Of a DNA stretch of 64,000 nt, positions 9,501-19,300 are shown piece after piece (within the stretch, counting starts at the first letter, position 1; every line of letters begins with the position of its first letter). A program made the position numbers and the translations under genes. Source of the stretch: Anaerolineaceae bacterium (GTDB lineage: Bacteria > Chloroflexota > Anaerolineae > Aggregatilineales > Phototrophicaceae); assembly GCA_020634115.1 (NCBI GenBank), contig JACKCH010000021.1, positions 1 to 64,000 on the forward strand. The letters run 5' to 3'. The notes under the pieces were generated by a model that was given only the letters and a program-made list of their open reading frames with translations, ran no database searches and was not told the origin of the DNA.

Positions 9501-11411
9501 CTGCCCCGCGCTGGTAATCACAGTAGGGATACTGCGAATGCGAAGCGGTGAAAACGAGATCACTTCTTCCAGGTTACGCCGCAAATCATCCGCGATGAAG
9601 CGCCCGACATCGCGCTCTTCACCACCCAGGTGTTCCGGCTGCGCGACCAACACCATGTACTCCCCGGCTTTGACCGGCGCGACACTCACGGTCAGCGGTT
9701 TATCCTCTACCGTCGAAGTGGGTTTTTGCAGCAGCCCCGGCAGCGCCACCAGCGCCACCACCAAGGCGACCAGCAGTGCTGCCACACCCGCCAACCAGCG
9801 CCAGGGCAGCGCGAACGGTTTTTTCTCCGGCACGATGTCAAAATCGCGTTTGATCTGCTCGATCAGCCAGGCGGTATCCCGGTTGAAATCGGGGTCGTTG
9901 CGGATGACGGCAGCGTTCCGGTAGGCCAGGTCAGCCATGCTCTTGGGCAGGTCGACGATTTCCGGCATTTTGGCGTTGTTGACCAACACCGGAATCACCA
10001 GGATATCCGGGCGCTGTAACCCGGCGCTGATCTCGATACGCACGAAATCATCAGGATTCTCAATGCGGCGCTGACCGGTTTCGCTGTGCAGTGCTTCCCA
10101 CTGTTGCCCAATCACAGCCAACAGGACGTCACACGAGGTGACTTCCTGTTCCAGCATAGCTTTGAAATTCGCGCCAATCGGAATGTTATCCACATCCTTG
10201 AAGATGTATGTTTCACCGAAGGCGGCTACCAGCCGGTCATACAGGCGTCCGGTCACGGCGATACTGTCTTCCCGGCGATACGAAATGAAAATACGCGGCG
10301 CACCGGTCACTTGCCGCCGGACGAAGCTGGAGGGCTGCGGGCGTGACATAGGCGGTGCGGTAGGTGTTCGATCTTCCGGTTCCGTCGTGGGTGGCGGTAT
10401 CGGGGAGGGTGTGACCGGCAGCGTCGGCCCGTCCATATCCGCCTCGCCCGTTCCAGGGGTCGGGGTATGTTGTTCCACGAACGAGAAATCCAGCCCGGCG
10501 GTGATGGAAGCCGTCGGCGTGGGCGGCGCGGGCGTGACGCTGTCGTACCCGTGTTGACCACCAGCGGCAACAATCGGCGTATCCGAGCCGCTTAAAATGG
10601 CCTCCAACTGCGCCCCGACGATACGCACGCTCGGTGTGCGCTTCTCCCGGTCTTTTTCCAGCATCCAATACACCAGCCCCAGCAACGAGAGCGGGCAGTC
10701 CGGGCGGAATTGCAGCAGATCCGGCACGGGCTTGGTGAGAATCGCCGTCAGAATCGCGGCGGGTTGGGGCGCGTCATATGGGCGGCGTCCGGCCAGCATT
10801 TCGTACAGCAGCACGCCGAATGACCAGATATCGGTGCGGGCGTCCACATCCTCACCCATACAGATTTCCGGGCTGAGGTAGCCGTATGTGCCAATAATCG
10901 AGCCGCTTTCCGTCACCCGGCTGTGATCGCCCAGTTGGGCATGGCCGAAGTCCGAAAGGCGCGGCGTGCCATCTTCCGCCAGAATAATATTGGCCGGTTT
11001 GATGTCCCGGTGGATGATATGCAGCCGGTGGGCGCGGGTCAGTGCGTCGGATATGTCCAGGGCGATATTCAGCACCTGTTCGACCGGAAGCTGCCCATCG
11101 CGGTGAAGCAGGTCGGCCAATGAACCGCCGCTGACGTATTCCAGCACAATATAATGCTGGTTGTTTTCTTCAATTCGGGCGAGAATGGAAACAATATTGG
11201 GGTGGTTGAGCTTGCGGAGCGCCTCTGCTTCCCGGTCAAAACGTTCCAGGAAATCCGGGTCCTGGGTGACGACTTCGGGGCGCAGGACTTTAACAGCGAC
11301 GGGCTGGTTGGTCTGGGTATCTACCCCCTGGTAGACAACGCCCATCCCCCCCTGACCAAGTAAGCTGCCGAGCTGGTAACGGTTGGCAAGAAGTTGCGAT
11401 TCTTCGGTCAT
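6597..11411 (-). CDS. PknB-type Ser/Thr kinase - TIR - TM - duplicated sensor/TPR protein
   Basis: Giant membrane receptor, about 1,604 residues. Residue numbers below count from the alternative upstream ATG at 11471. The kinase domain (31-295) has the glycine loop GQGGMGVVY, VAVK with Lys61, HRDIKPAN (Asp156) and DFG (174-176). A Pro/Thr linker spans about 300-385. A TIR domain (391-545) starts RIFISYRRED and contains VRIEIS with Glu480 near the expected NADase glutamate position. One TM helix is at 557-581. The extracytoplasmic part is two copies of the same unit: an alpha/beta module (first copy from about 600, second from about 1,110) containing VVVWGNY or VIIWGNY, followed by TPR-like repeats. 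I prefer the ATG at 11411 because GGGGA lies just upstream. The active-site residues look intact. Substrates, ligand and TIR output are unknown. Confidence 0.9.
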   Translation of the reverse strand: MTEESQLLANRYQLGSLLGQGGMGVVYQGVDTQTNQPVAVKVLRPEVVTQDPDFLERFDREAEALRKLNHPNIVSILARIEENNQHYIVLEYVSGGSLADLLHRDGQLPVEQVLNIALDISDALTRAHRLHIIHRDIKPANIILAEDGTPRLSDFGHAQLGDHSRVTESGSIIGTYGYLSPEICMGEDVDARTDIWSFGVLLYEMLAGRRPYDAPQPAAILTAILTKPVPDLLQFRPDCPLSLLGLVYWMLEKDREKRTPSVRIVGAQLEAILSGSDTPIVAAGGQHGYDSVTPAPPTPTASITAGLDFSFVEQHTPTPGTGEADMDGPTLPVTPSPIPPPTTEPEDRTPTAPPMSRPQPSSFVRRQVTGAPRIFISYRREDSIAVTGRLYDRLVAAFGETYIFKDVDNIPIGANFKAMLEQEVTSCDVLLAVIGQQWEALHSETGQRRIENPDDFVRIEISAGLQRPDILVIPVLVNNAKMPEIVDLPKSMADLAYRNAAVIRNDPDFNRDTAWLIEQIKRDFDIVPEKKPFALPWRWLAGVAALLVALVVALVALPGLLQKPTSTVEDKPLTVSVAPVKAGEYMVLVAQPEHLGGEERDVGRFIADDLRRNLEEVISFSPLRIRSIPTVITSAGQAQQIAEDAGATVIIWGNYDASRVEVNIQIGTLAAFPYNAFSRDELEKIANVRVQLSDERRQSVAMPVLATLQVLFSADGDGMGVGRNSALGGLVTVEDGILQGSGVETRWSQAVIAFMRDDNAGASDAINQLLALDASNANGYLARGLIMQKIGDFDPASDDVYTAQRLGPPGWTSPLMMLGNDALYLRDNPAAALPFFTDFITARPDDPNGYTFRGMAYYVKGDYASARTDFEQAIELDSTFNFPYFMAAALDLRDARLADAQELNRTILRLFPDPTSAELLLRSAYGQSVNTELIPLVRAFGHMILGQWRSVIADVNAATEDDIESPELYLIQGFAECNLKNYADAEVAYTAVINLDPTFILTYGLRAEVRLRQSNTLGALADVGLILESDQAAQYAPLIPLIQSGELTCENFFTYDLSQVETVVPATAQPIVVQNTTAPTIPPTATPTPTVTVSPTPEPVATISPTPRFQVEPVAVDEWLVLVSELEPLTGKADANITRFIVRDLTRKLEEDIPFSRVRVRQTEQVIRSDNEARQAGRETGAAVVVWGNYSQDLIEIEVQVGSTASFSIPETLRPTLERTANITLHLSDTRRQSVVIPVLGVLGMLQSADGNAYEVLRTLAIIDQITGTLADNDHPEMIGSGVSTLVHADLQTPINDPSAALAFINQAIQLDPGNPLLYMNRSNIYLRLGELDNAVRDADSSERRGSPGWPMPLYIRASAALLRDDLDTALTYYDQIIAKRPAEWFPFNMRASLEYLKQDYEASKADFEQAFALQPDTNFPYIISALIALREGRMADARHYLDTVLTEFPDPAFSTRIAVAAFGEQNDVIFSPMFAAIGNFILEQYDQMLVDTQTALAIDDQLTDLYAMEGFAYCNLGQYAEAEAAYTTAIDLEPDQPFVYVLRADSRLKQLNLLGANDDANAARERIEKLGMGEELIAYIDAGLRLEVGCANFFDWIPPDEAD

Positions 11412-11520
11412 CTTGTCCCCGGCTAAGGTCTGTTGATCCGTGTTGTGGTCGCCGGGAACGGTTGAATACATCTATCCGCAGGGATGTGTGAAGGAACACA
11501 CTCGCCACATTCCCCTCAAA

Positions 11521-11567
11521 GGGCGCACAGTAGTGCGCCCCTTACATGAGAAAGAATGATTCATTCT
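11521..11567. repeat. Two intergenic hairpins upstream of the kinase gene
   Basis: GGGCGCAC/GTGCGCCC with loop AGTA (11521-11540), followed by AGAATGA-T-TCATTCT (11553-11567). The first matches the dispersed GGGGCG hairpin family in inverted orientation. They lie between the LPDTG-protein gene and the kinase gene and may separate their transcripts. Confidence 0.55.
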
Positions 11568-11646
11568 GAAAAGGGCCACCCCTTCAACCACAGGGGAGAG
11601 AAGACCCTTCGCAGCGATAAGATATGACGAATTTACGGATAGGTTC

Positions 11647-12537
11647 TTATTTGGATACGGATGATCGCACCCGACGCGATACCACGATTATACCAACCAA
11701 ACCTAATCCTAACAATGCGATCAGCCCCATGCTGCCGCCGCTGCCCAGGTCATCGAACAACCCGGTGTCCGGCAGCGCCGTCGGGATAGCGCCGCCAATT
11801 GGTGTAAATATCTCCGCGGTTGGAATCCCACCGCCCTGGCCGGGCGTTTCCTGCGGCGGTTGCAGCAGGGTCGCCAGTGCCGTTGCCGTCAGCGCGACAG
11901 CATTCTGGTCGGGTTGCTCCATCGTGGGCGGCGTCAGCAGGAAAGCGGCGGTTTGTGTGGCGTCAACCGACGTTTGCGTCAACTGCGCGTTCAGCGCCAC
12001 CTGAGTCTGGTCGAGCGTAGGCGGTGGCGGTGTGGTCGCGGTAGGCGTGAAAGTTGGTTCACGGGTGAAGGTGGCCGTCACCTGCGCCGTCAGGGTCATC
12101 TGGGCGTTGATGGTCGGCTGGGCGGTCTGGGTTTCTGCCAACTGCGCCCCAACGGTGCTGTTGGCGGCAACTCGCGCCGTCACCGTCAGGTCAATATCGG
12201 TGGGACCGGTTGGACGCAACGCCAGGAACACCACCAGGATCAGACCTACCACGAAGAGCGCGATCATCACGGCGGCCAGGATGATGAAGTTGCGGTTAAA
12301 CCCGCCGCCATCACCTTCGTCTTCGAGGACGGGCATATCTTCATCCTCAAAGCCGAAACTCCCTGTGCCTTCGTCGCCTATATTGACCGGTTCGTCCTCA
12401 AACCCGAAATCCGCATCATCATCGAAATTGAAGTCGCCCGCATCGTCGCCGAAATCCAGATCACCTGAATCGTCGCCTACATCGAAGCTGTCGTCGTCAA
12501 AGTCGTCAAAATCAAAATCGTTTCTATCAAAAGTCAT
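11647..12537 (-). CDS. Acidic two-TM surface protein with C-terminal LPDTG motif
   Basis: 296 residues, no known family. Residues 1-80 are extremely acidic and Phe/Gly-rich, built from short Asp-Phe repeats. A TM helix follows at about 84-107. The outer segment (108-253) is low in complexity, dominated by Thr, Ala, Gln and Pro. The C-terminus has LPDTG (255-259), then a hydrophobic stretch of about 20 residues and a basic tail (SRRVRSSVSK), the layout of a sortase sorting signal. No sortase gene is in the window, so cell-wall anchoring is an inference. The layout of an acidic cytoplasmic head, TM and Pro/Thr-rich outer region echoes the 1,043-residue protein encoded upstream. Codon composition is normal for the window. 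Confidence 0.8.
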   Translation of the reverse strand: MTFDRNDFDFDDFDDDSFDVGDDSGDLDFGDDAGDFNFDDDADFGFEDEPVNIGDEGTGSFGFEDEDMPVLEDEGDGGGFNRNFIILAAVMIALFVVGLILVVFLALRPTGPTDIDLTVTARVAANSTVGAQLAETQTAQPTINAQMTLTAQVTATFTREPTFTPTATTPPPPTLDQTQVALNAQLTQTSVDATQTAAFLLTPPTMEQPDQNAVALTATALATLLQPPQETPGQGGGIPTAEIFTPIGGAIPTALPDTGLFDDLGSGGSMGLIALLGLGLVGIIVVSRRVRSSVSK

Positions 12538-12670
12538 GTAATGCCCCTCCTACATATCGGCGGCGATGGGCTGCGCCCGAATTACCAGATTGAGATTGAT
12601 AATAGCAGCCTGTACCCAGAGAAACCAATTTTTGACCGGCACAGGTCTGGATAATCTACAACCACATGCA

Positions 12671-13747
12671 CTATGCGCCCAACGATTCCAGGTTCGCCAG
12701 CGGAATCATAGCGCGTTCCCCTGAACTAAGCTCTACCTGGGCGCATAACACTCGTAAACCATTGTCTAACAGAGTCGGGGTTTTTGGCAAGTTGAGAACA
12801 GTGGCAACTCGCCCAGCATACGGTGGGCGCGTCAACCGGACAGACATCCCGGCTTTGAGCGTCAGGCTAATTTGCGGCTCGGAGGCTTTTTCCCCGGCGC
12901 GTGCCGACGAGTTCACGAACGCTTCCGGGCGGCGGGTTTCCCACCGGTTGGGTGTGTAGGCGTCCAGCGTCGCCTGCCGGCTGGCGAATTTACTGAGCAT
13001 GTTAAAAACTATCGCGCTCATGGGAATATCGCCAAATCCCTCCGTCAGCATAATCGCGCTGGGATGTTCTTTCGCCTGCGGAATAAGCGCGGCATCCATA
13101 CTGGGCGCGATAACGCCAATAATGCCTTGGTCAGCCATAACGACCAGGCTGGTTTCCTTCAGGGCACGCCGGGTAATCACAATTACGCCGCGATACCCCA
13201 CGTCCAGACCGCCGCTGTAAATATTATCTAATCCGTCATCCGGCTCGGCCTTCAAAGAGCCAATGACCAGGTTGCCGTTGCCCCACACGCCTTGCACCAA
13301 TGTGCCATACGTTTCCAGTGTCACGCCGCGCCCGCTGTGGGTCGCAATCACCCGACCATCCACCCCGGCTTCCAGTTGGATTTCCTCCGAGGTTTCCTGC
13401 ATGATGATCTGGCTGCCGCGTGCATAGACAATTTTGCCGCGTACCGGCGCGACCACTTGCTTACGCTGCTTGGGGCGTGCCGCCAGCGGGGTATCAGCTT
13501 CAACAATCGCATTGAGTTCCACCAGCAGAAAATCACTGATGTCTTCGTTCTTCTTCAACCGAATCACCTGGCTGGTATCGATCAGGTGGTAGGCGGACGC
13601 TACGCTGCCGCGTGCGACAATATCCCGAATATTGACGTTTACGCCCTGAGCTACGTTCACCTTGCCAGTCGTGAACGCCGGTAACAGGCGTTCCCGCCGG
13701 ATCGTTGTGGCTTCCAGTAAATGCCGCTGTGCAGGGTAATAGGGCAT
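12671..13747 (-). CDS. Conserved-looking protein with barrel-sandwich and KOW-like regions
   Basis: 358 residues. I do not recognise a named family. The middle (about 100-150; VVAPVRGKIVYARGSQIIMQ) has the spacing of a beta barrel-sandwich segment. The C-terminus (about 305-355) resembles a KOW/SH3-like barrel: VRLTRPPYAGRVATV followed by QVELSSGERAMIPLANLE. No signal peptide or TM helix is evident, so it is probably cytoplasmic or peripheral. It starts 3 bases after the MutL-like gene's stop, so the two are almost certainly translated from one message and may act together. Confidence 0.8.
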   Translation of the reverse strand: MPYYPAQRHLLEATTIRRERLLPAFTTGKVNVAQGVNVNIRDIVARGSVASAYHLIDTSQVIRLKKNEDISDFLLVELNAIVEADTPLAARPKQRKQVVAPVRGKIVYARGSQIIMQETSEEIQLEAGVDGRVIATHSGRGVTLETYGTLVQGVWGNGNLVIGSLKAEPDDGLDNIYSGGLDVGYRGVIVITRRALKETSLVVMADQGIIGVIAPSMDAALIPQAKEHPSAIMLTEGFGDIPMSAIVFNMLSKFASRQATLDAYTPNRWETRRPEAFVNSSARAGEKASEPQISLTLKAGMSVRLTRPPYAGRVATVLNLPKTPTLLDNGLRVLCAQVELSSGERAMIPLANLESLGA

Positions 13748-13750
13748 TAT

Positions 13751-15745
13751 CTATCTCCGCAGTTCATCCAGTTCGCTGAAGATACTATCCGACTCGTCAT
13801 CATCCAGATCGCTGATATCGAATGATTCATCCGCTTCGTCGTCCAGGTCGATAACCGGCTCACCTTCGCGCTTGCCGCGCCGTGATTTTTTGGGCGCTTT
13901 GGGTTTCTTCTCTTTACGCGGCTTTTTCTCCGCCTTCGGTTTCGCGGGCGCTGCTGCTTCCTGGGGCGCTTCCGGCGCGACCAGCCAGGATGGATCAATC
14001 TCCGCCGCCAGGATACCCGTCAGTTCGGATAACCACAGCGGCATCTGGGCAGCCCGTTCCGCCGGTGCGAGTGCCAGAGGGAGCGGGCGTCCGCGTCCGT
14101 CAAAAATCAGCCCAACGTGACCACCCGTAACGATTATTTTAACTCGTTTCTGCCCGTCAATATGGGTGTCCCGCCCTGTGACGCGGACTTCAACAACTGC
14201 TTGGTGACCGGTGGGCAGCGGATAAGCCCACAGATGACCGCCGGAAACCGTATGTTTGACAACTTCGCCGCCTTGCAGCGTGATTTTGACTTTCATTACC
14301 GCCCGTTCCGGCACAGGATGGCCGGATACGCAGAAGCACGTCCCCACCGACTCGAGGCTACCGGTATCCAGCACCTGGACAGCAACCGTCGGGCTGACAC
14401 GGGCGACAGCACCTAACGCCGCCAGCAGCCCGTATGGGTCGGTCAGCAAATGTGTGACTCCGGTGGGTTGGGTGGCATCCAACAGCAACAGTGCCGCCAT
14501 CCCCGCACTGCCAGTCCGGGTGAATCCCGCGCCAGCACTCATGATCGTGCTGAAAGGCGGTAAATCCCCGCCAGCGATCACAGTCTGCCGCCAGGTTGGG
14601 ATGGCATTGGCGATCATGGCCTGTGTCCCAGCACATAGCAGCGCATGTTCCAGGTAACGTTCACGGAGTGTCTGCGGGATAGTGTCTGGGCGTAAGGTCT
14701 TATTGAGGGCGTATTCCAGAATTTCATCCGGCGCCGGGTAAAAAGGCAACCAGCGGGCGATGGCCTCTTCCCCCAGGTGATTCAACAGGCTCAAGGCGCT
14801 GTGACCGAGGCCGATATCAGTGCGAATGGTGGTCGTAACCGTCCCATTCAGTCCGGCGGACATGGTGCTGATGGCGCTGCCGACATCCAGCAGAAGCGCA
14901 CCTTTTCCACCGTCAGTATCGCCCAGATAACCCGCCAGCAGCGCGTAACTCTGCGCGGTAGGCTGAATCCCGATCCGGCTGATCTCACCGATACGCTCAA
15001 AACCGCCACCGCCCAGGGATTGGTGGGCGTCAAAAACCTCGGCCAGCCGTGCCTGCGCACCTTCAATGGACTCCACATCCACCGAGGGACGCACGTTTGG
15101 CGCGACAAATAATTGAGCGAAGTCCTCAAATAATGCTTCAATCTTAGATTGCAGAGCCATGTTCCCGGCAAAGAGAATCGCGGGGCGCTGTGCCTGCGCC
15201 AGCACGGAAAGCGCCTGCCGGACTCCCTGCGCCAGTTCCAGTACCGAGGCCTCCGCACCATCTTCCGTTCCGCCGACGATGAAAATCAGGTCGGGGCGTC
15301 CCAGCAGCGTCGCGTTCAATCGCCCTTCGTCGTCCCGGCCATCGGCCAGTGTCACCACATCCACGACTTCGACATACGTCCCGGCGGTGGCGCGTATGGC
15401 GCTGGCGACGCTGATGTCCGGCACCAGCCCGACAATCACAGTGCGCAGGCTGCGCCCGGTACTGGCCGTGACGACCAGGTGATCCACGCCCGAACGGTCT
15501 TCCTGTTCTGGTAGGATAAGCCGGTTGTGTTCGTCCAGCAGGCGGCGGGCGGTCACGTCGGTAATCGCTTGCAACGCCCGATTCATGCCGAACTGGATGT
15601 CATTGGCAGGGTAGCCATTGGTGGTCTGGCTCTCGCCGTGCGCCACCAAACGGTAAACGCCGTCCACCAGGTCGATCAGGACGGCACGAGTCAGGACATT
15701 GCCGAAATCAACGGCCAGGATGGAGTCAGAACGGTTGACCGACAT
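13751..15745 (-). CDS. MutL-like ASKHA-fold ATPase (glutamate-mutase L family)
   Basis: 664 residues. The N-terminal ILAVDFGNVLTRAVLIDL is an actin/Hsp70-type phosphate-1 motif. DLIFIVGGTEDGAEASVLELA and GALLLDVGSAISTMSA match the MutL family that is often encoded beside B12-dependent mutases, where it is thought to act as an activator or chaperone. No mutase subunit is encoded here, so its role is probably different. After about residue 600 there is a strongly basic Lys/Pro tract and then an acidic tail rich in Asp, Glu and Ser, unusual for the family and likely a binding tail. It is spaced 3 bases from both neighbours in a minus-strand operon of membrane proteins. Confidence 0.85.
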   Translation of the reverse strand: MSVNRSDSILAVDFGNVLTRAVLIDLVDGVYRLVAHGESQTTNGYPANDIQFGMNRALQAITDVTARRLLDEHNRLILPEQEDRSGVDHLVVTASTGRSLRTVIVGLVPDISVASAIRATAGTYVEVVDVVTLADGRDDEGRLNATLLGRPDLIFIVGGTEDGAEASVLELAQGVRQALSVLAQAQRPAILFAGNMALQSKIEALFEDFAQLFVAPNVRPSVDVESIEGAQARLAEVFDAHQSLGGGGFERIGEISRIGIQPTAQSYALLAGYLGDTDGGKGALLLDVGSAISTMSAGLNGTVTTTIRTDIGLGHSALSLLNHLGEEAIARWLPFYPAPDEILEYALNKTLRPDTIPQTLRERYLEHALLCAGTQAMIANAIPTWRQTVIAGGDLPPFSTIMSAGAGFTRTGSAGMAALLLLDATQPTGVTHLLTDPYGLLAALGAVARVSPTVAVQVLDTGSLESVGTCFCVSGHPVPERAVMKVKITLQGGEVVKHTVSGGHLWAYPLPTGHQAVVEVRVTGRDTHIDGQKRVKIIVTGGHVGLIFDGRGRPLPLALAPAERAAQMPLWLSELTGILAAEIDPSWLVAPEAPQEAAAPAKPKAEKKPRKEKKPKAPKKSRRGKREGEPVIDLDDEADESFDISDLDDDESDSIFSELDELRR

Positions 15746-15748
15746 GCA

Positions 15749-16393
15749 CTACCCCCCTGTAATCCGCGCCAGAATGAAGCTGATGCGTTCGCTAAAAATA
15801 GTCAGGCTGGTGAGAATAGCTCCGGCGTAAATCGCGCCGAGCGTGATGACAATGAATCCCTGCCCGACGACGCCGATGACTCTGCTCACTAACCCCCGGC
15901 GGACTTCTCCGGTGGGAGTACGCCGTCCCAGATACCAGAAGTAAATCAGGGTGCTGCTCACACCCAGGAAAATCAGGAAACCGTTAATCACGTCCACCCG
16001 CACGCCGCTGCTGGTCGTCACCACCAGTGGAATCAGGGTGCCGGTAATCGCGCCAACCAGCGCCACCGCGGTTCCCACGCCGATAATGAAGGCGATGGCG
16101 ATGTTGCCCCACCGTCCCAGGCGTGGCGAGGCTTTAAGCAGCAGCAGCGCCCCCAGGATAAACGGGATTAATCCCACCGTTTGGGTGCCGATGTCGGTAC
16201 TGGCCGCAAGTAGTGTCCCGTTAATCCAGGGCAGGAGCAGGCTTTCAACGGTGACAACAGTGATAAACCCCGCCGACAGCCCCACAAACACGTAGACAGC
16301 GATGCGGTACAGGAAATTATCGCCCAGCACGTAGCTGAAGATCATCAGGGTAAAGACAAACCCGGCCCATAAGCCGATTTGTTCCGCGCTCAC
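15749..16393 (-). CDS. Multi-pass membrane protein of the MutL-like operon
   Basis: 214 residues with about six hydrophobic segments and short loops; no family recognised. I place the start at the GTG ending at 16393: a strong AAGGAGGGG lies six bases upstream, and the GTG overlaps the upstream gene's stop as GTGA, implying translational coupling. A longer reading from 16495 would add a charged, non-hydrophobic leader and is not supported. Likely sits in the cytoplasmic membrane as part of a complex with its operon neighbours (inference). Confidence 0.82.
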   Translation of the reverse strand: MSAEQIGLWAGFVFTLMIFSYVLGDNFLYRIAVYVFVGLSAGFITVVTVESLLLPWINGTLLAASTDIGTQTVGLIPFILGALLLLKASPRLGRWGNIAIAFIIGVGTAVALVGAITGTLIPLVVTTSSGVRVDVINGFLIFLGVSSTLIYFWYLGRRTPTGEVRRGLVSRVIGVVGQGFIVITLGAIYAGAILTSLTIFSERISFILARITGG

Positions 16394-19300
16394 GAACGGC
16401 CCCTCCTTGTCACAAGGCTGCGAAGGATGTTCACTACCGCGCCCAGAGTAATCACGGCCACAATCACGATGATGCCAAAAGTCATACTGTACCAACGCTC
16501 ATCCTGGTAGGCTGTCGTGACCGGCAGCGCCATCTCATTATCCGCCATTGAAGTGGGCGCGACGACCACCAGCTCAGTAGCCTCGGCGGTGGCTTCAGCC
16601 AGAGCGTTGCCGCCTTCCGGCGTAGGGCTGCCCACCTGCAACCGTAGCGCGGCAGGGAGTCGCTTGCCCGCCGATTCGGGTGTGGGCGTGGCCGGAGCTT
16701 GTATCGTGACAAGGCTGGCAGAAATCCAGCCCTCAGTGCCGTCTTCCAGTAAAATCTTGTACCAGCTTTCGTCCCCGTTGCGCCCGGTGATCTGGACGAC
16801 AGCGCGTCCTGGCAAAATCGCCACGACAGCGAACTCGCGCCCCGGATTTTCGCGCACATTCACGCCCTGGCTGGTATTGATAACGCCGGTAATCACCGGC
16901 ACATCCCCCGCACCCCCCGCGCTCGTATCCGGGGTAGACGATGGCGCAGGCGTGAATGAGGCCGGGAAGCGTGGCGTTTCCGTCAGGGTTGGTGTCGGCG
17001 TAAAGGTTTCAGTCGGTGTCAGAGTCGGCGTGGCCGTCAGCGGCACGGGTGTCTCGGTAGGAATCAGCGTTTCCGTCGGTGTCGCGGTAGGCGGCAGCGG
17101 AGTTGGGGTTTCCACCGGTTCAGTGACTTCCGGCGTGACTTCCACCAGTGGGACTTCCGTCGGTGGCGGTGTGGTCGCTGTCGGCGGCAGGATCTGTGAT
17201 GGCCGTCCGGCGCTGCCCAGGGCTTTGCTGTAGGTATAGGCGTCCTGGTAGCCGACCAGCATTCCGGCCAGACCGGGTAACACCGCGTCGGAGCCTTGCA
17301 ACACATACGGCTCGGCCAGCGGCGCAGCGGCGTAACTCACGCCCGCGATTAGAGGAACGCCTCTGGCAGATGGCGCGACCTGTTCCACCCAGGCGCGGAC
17401 ATCCTCGGCGCGTTCGGCGAGGATTGCCACCAGCGAGAAATCACTCAGAGCGGTCAGTGACAGGTCGGTTGCCTGTCCATTGATGTCGGTAGTCAGGTAG
17501 GCGGCGATATTCCCGGCGAAAGCGCGAGTGCCGATCACCCCGGCGGGTAAATACCGGGTGATAGCATAATCCCGGTCAGCTTGCAGGCCTTGTTCGTCCG
17601 CGATGCGGGTCATGATATTGCCTGCGTGCAGCAGTCCCACCGCGTTCCCGCTGATAATCACTGGATGCGCGCCGCGTTCGATGATGTGGCGCAGTAGCGC
17701 GTCCGTCAGGCTGTCCAGTTCCGCCGCCGCAGTCGGGCCATATTCCACCGCAACCAGGACGTAATCGCCCACCCGCAGGTTTTCGACCTGCTGGAAGGCG
17801 CGTCCGGCTGGGATGGAGGCCAGGAAAGCAGATGGCGGCAGGTCGCCTATCCGCAGCCCGCCCACGAAGAAGGGCAGCACCACCCCGATCAGGATGACCA
17901 GGGTCACGAAGAGCCGATCCAGCTTGATACGGCGTGCCCGGCGGCGCGGCCTTACCTCAACTGCTTCGGAGGTAATAGTTTCGGCAAAGTCGCCAGTGTC
18001 CGCGTCCCCCAGGATATCCTGTGGCGAGTCGAGCGTACGGTCAATCGCAGTCATCTCACCGACGGATGGGCTGGTCGTCCACCCCGCGCTGACCATTTTT
18101 TCCAGTTGAGAGATTTTCTGCTTCTGCTGGTCGGTCAGAATCAGGCCGCCCGCGATACCGGTATCCCCGGCATGGACAATGGGGGCAGCGGGCAGCACCT
18201 CATTCACGCCTGGCAGCAGATTCTTAAACAGGGCAGATGCACCCTCGTCCGCCGTATCGGTCAGGTTGACGCCCTCTTCATGGAGCGCCTGTAACCGTTC
18301 GTCCAGTTCTTCTATCGGGCGGTCCTTTTTGCTTTTCCGCAGCATCGCCGCCGCTGAAAGCTCATCTACGGAGGCGCCCATCTCACTGAGCCAGTCAGGT
18401 AGTTCCGCGACCAGTCCTTCAGGCGACTGAACCGGGCCGGTTTCCTCCTCAAACCCGAAGGCATCTTCGTCAGAAAGCAGGCGCTCAATATCCGGGTTGA
18501 AGTCAAGCATCCCCTCATCGGTTGTCGGAACTTGGGCGGTGGCGCTATCGTAATTCGCCAGCAGGCTGTCAATGTCCTGAAGCGGCTCGGCAGTGTCCTC
18601 GTCAGACATAACGCCCATTTCATCACGGATTTCCGCGAGGAAATCTTCCTCGGCGGGCAGCGGCATGTCATCTGCTACGCTGTCCGCTCCGATGTCCTCA
18701 AGTTCTGTCAGCCAACCAGGAAGTTCATTGGCTGGTTCGGCCGGCGTTTCGTCTGCAAACCAGGCCTCGCCCGCATCTTCCTCATCACCCCCGAACATGC
18801 TCATGAAATCGTCGCCACCCGTATCCGGCATTCCGGCAGGCGCATCCAAATCGCCAAGTCCAGCCAGCCAGTCCTCGACCCCGGTGATCGCCGGTTCCTC
18901 CGGCTGCCAGCCTTCCGGGGATTCCGGGTGGGTGGCTTCGACCTCATCCAGTTCGTCTTGCAGCCAGTCGGGGATGTCCTCGGGGGGTTGGATGTCGTCA
19001 TCCGTTGGGACTTGCAGCCAATCGGGTATATCCGGCATATCGGGTACGGCTGCCTGGTTATCATCAGCCATCCAGTCAGGAATAGCATCCTGAATAGAGT
19101 CATCCGGGGATGAGATTTCGCTATCCTCTGCCCCGAACACCTGCATCCAGGCATCCGACTCTTCGGCGGAGTCCGCTTCCGGGGCGCTGGTCTGCTGCCA
19201 GTCGAGTTCCCCTAGCTGCCCGGTCAGGCCGCTGCCAGATGCACCGGATTCCGATGCGTCGGCAGAAACGTCTCCCTGCCAATCGAAGTCGAATGGGGAT

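Noticed and set aside
16390..16495. Longer N-terminus for the membrane protein gene starting at 16495
   Set aside because: The extra residues are charged and overlap the upstream gene, while a strong ribosome site precedes the GTG at 16393.
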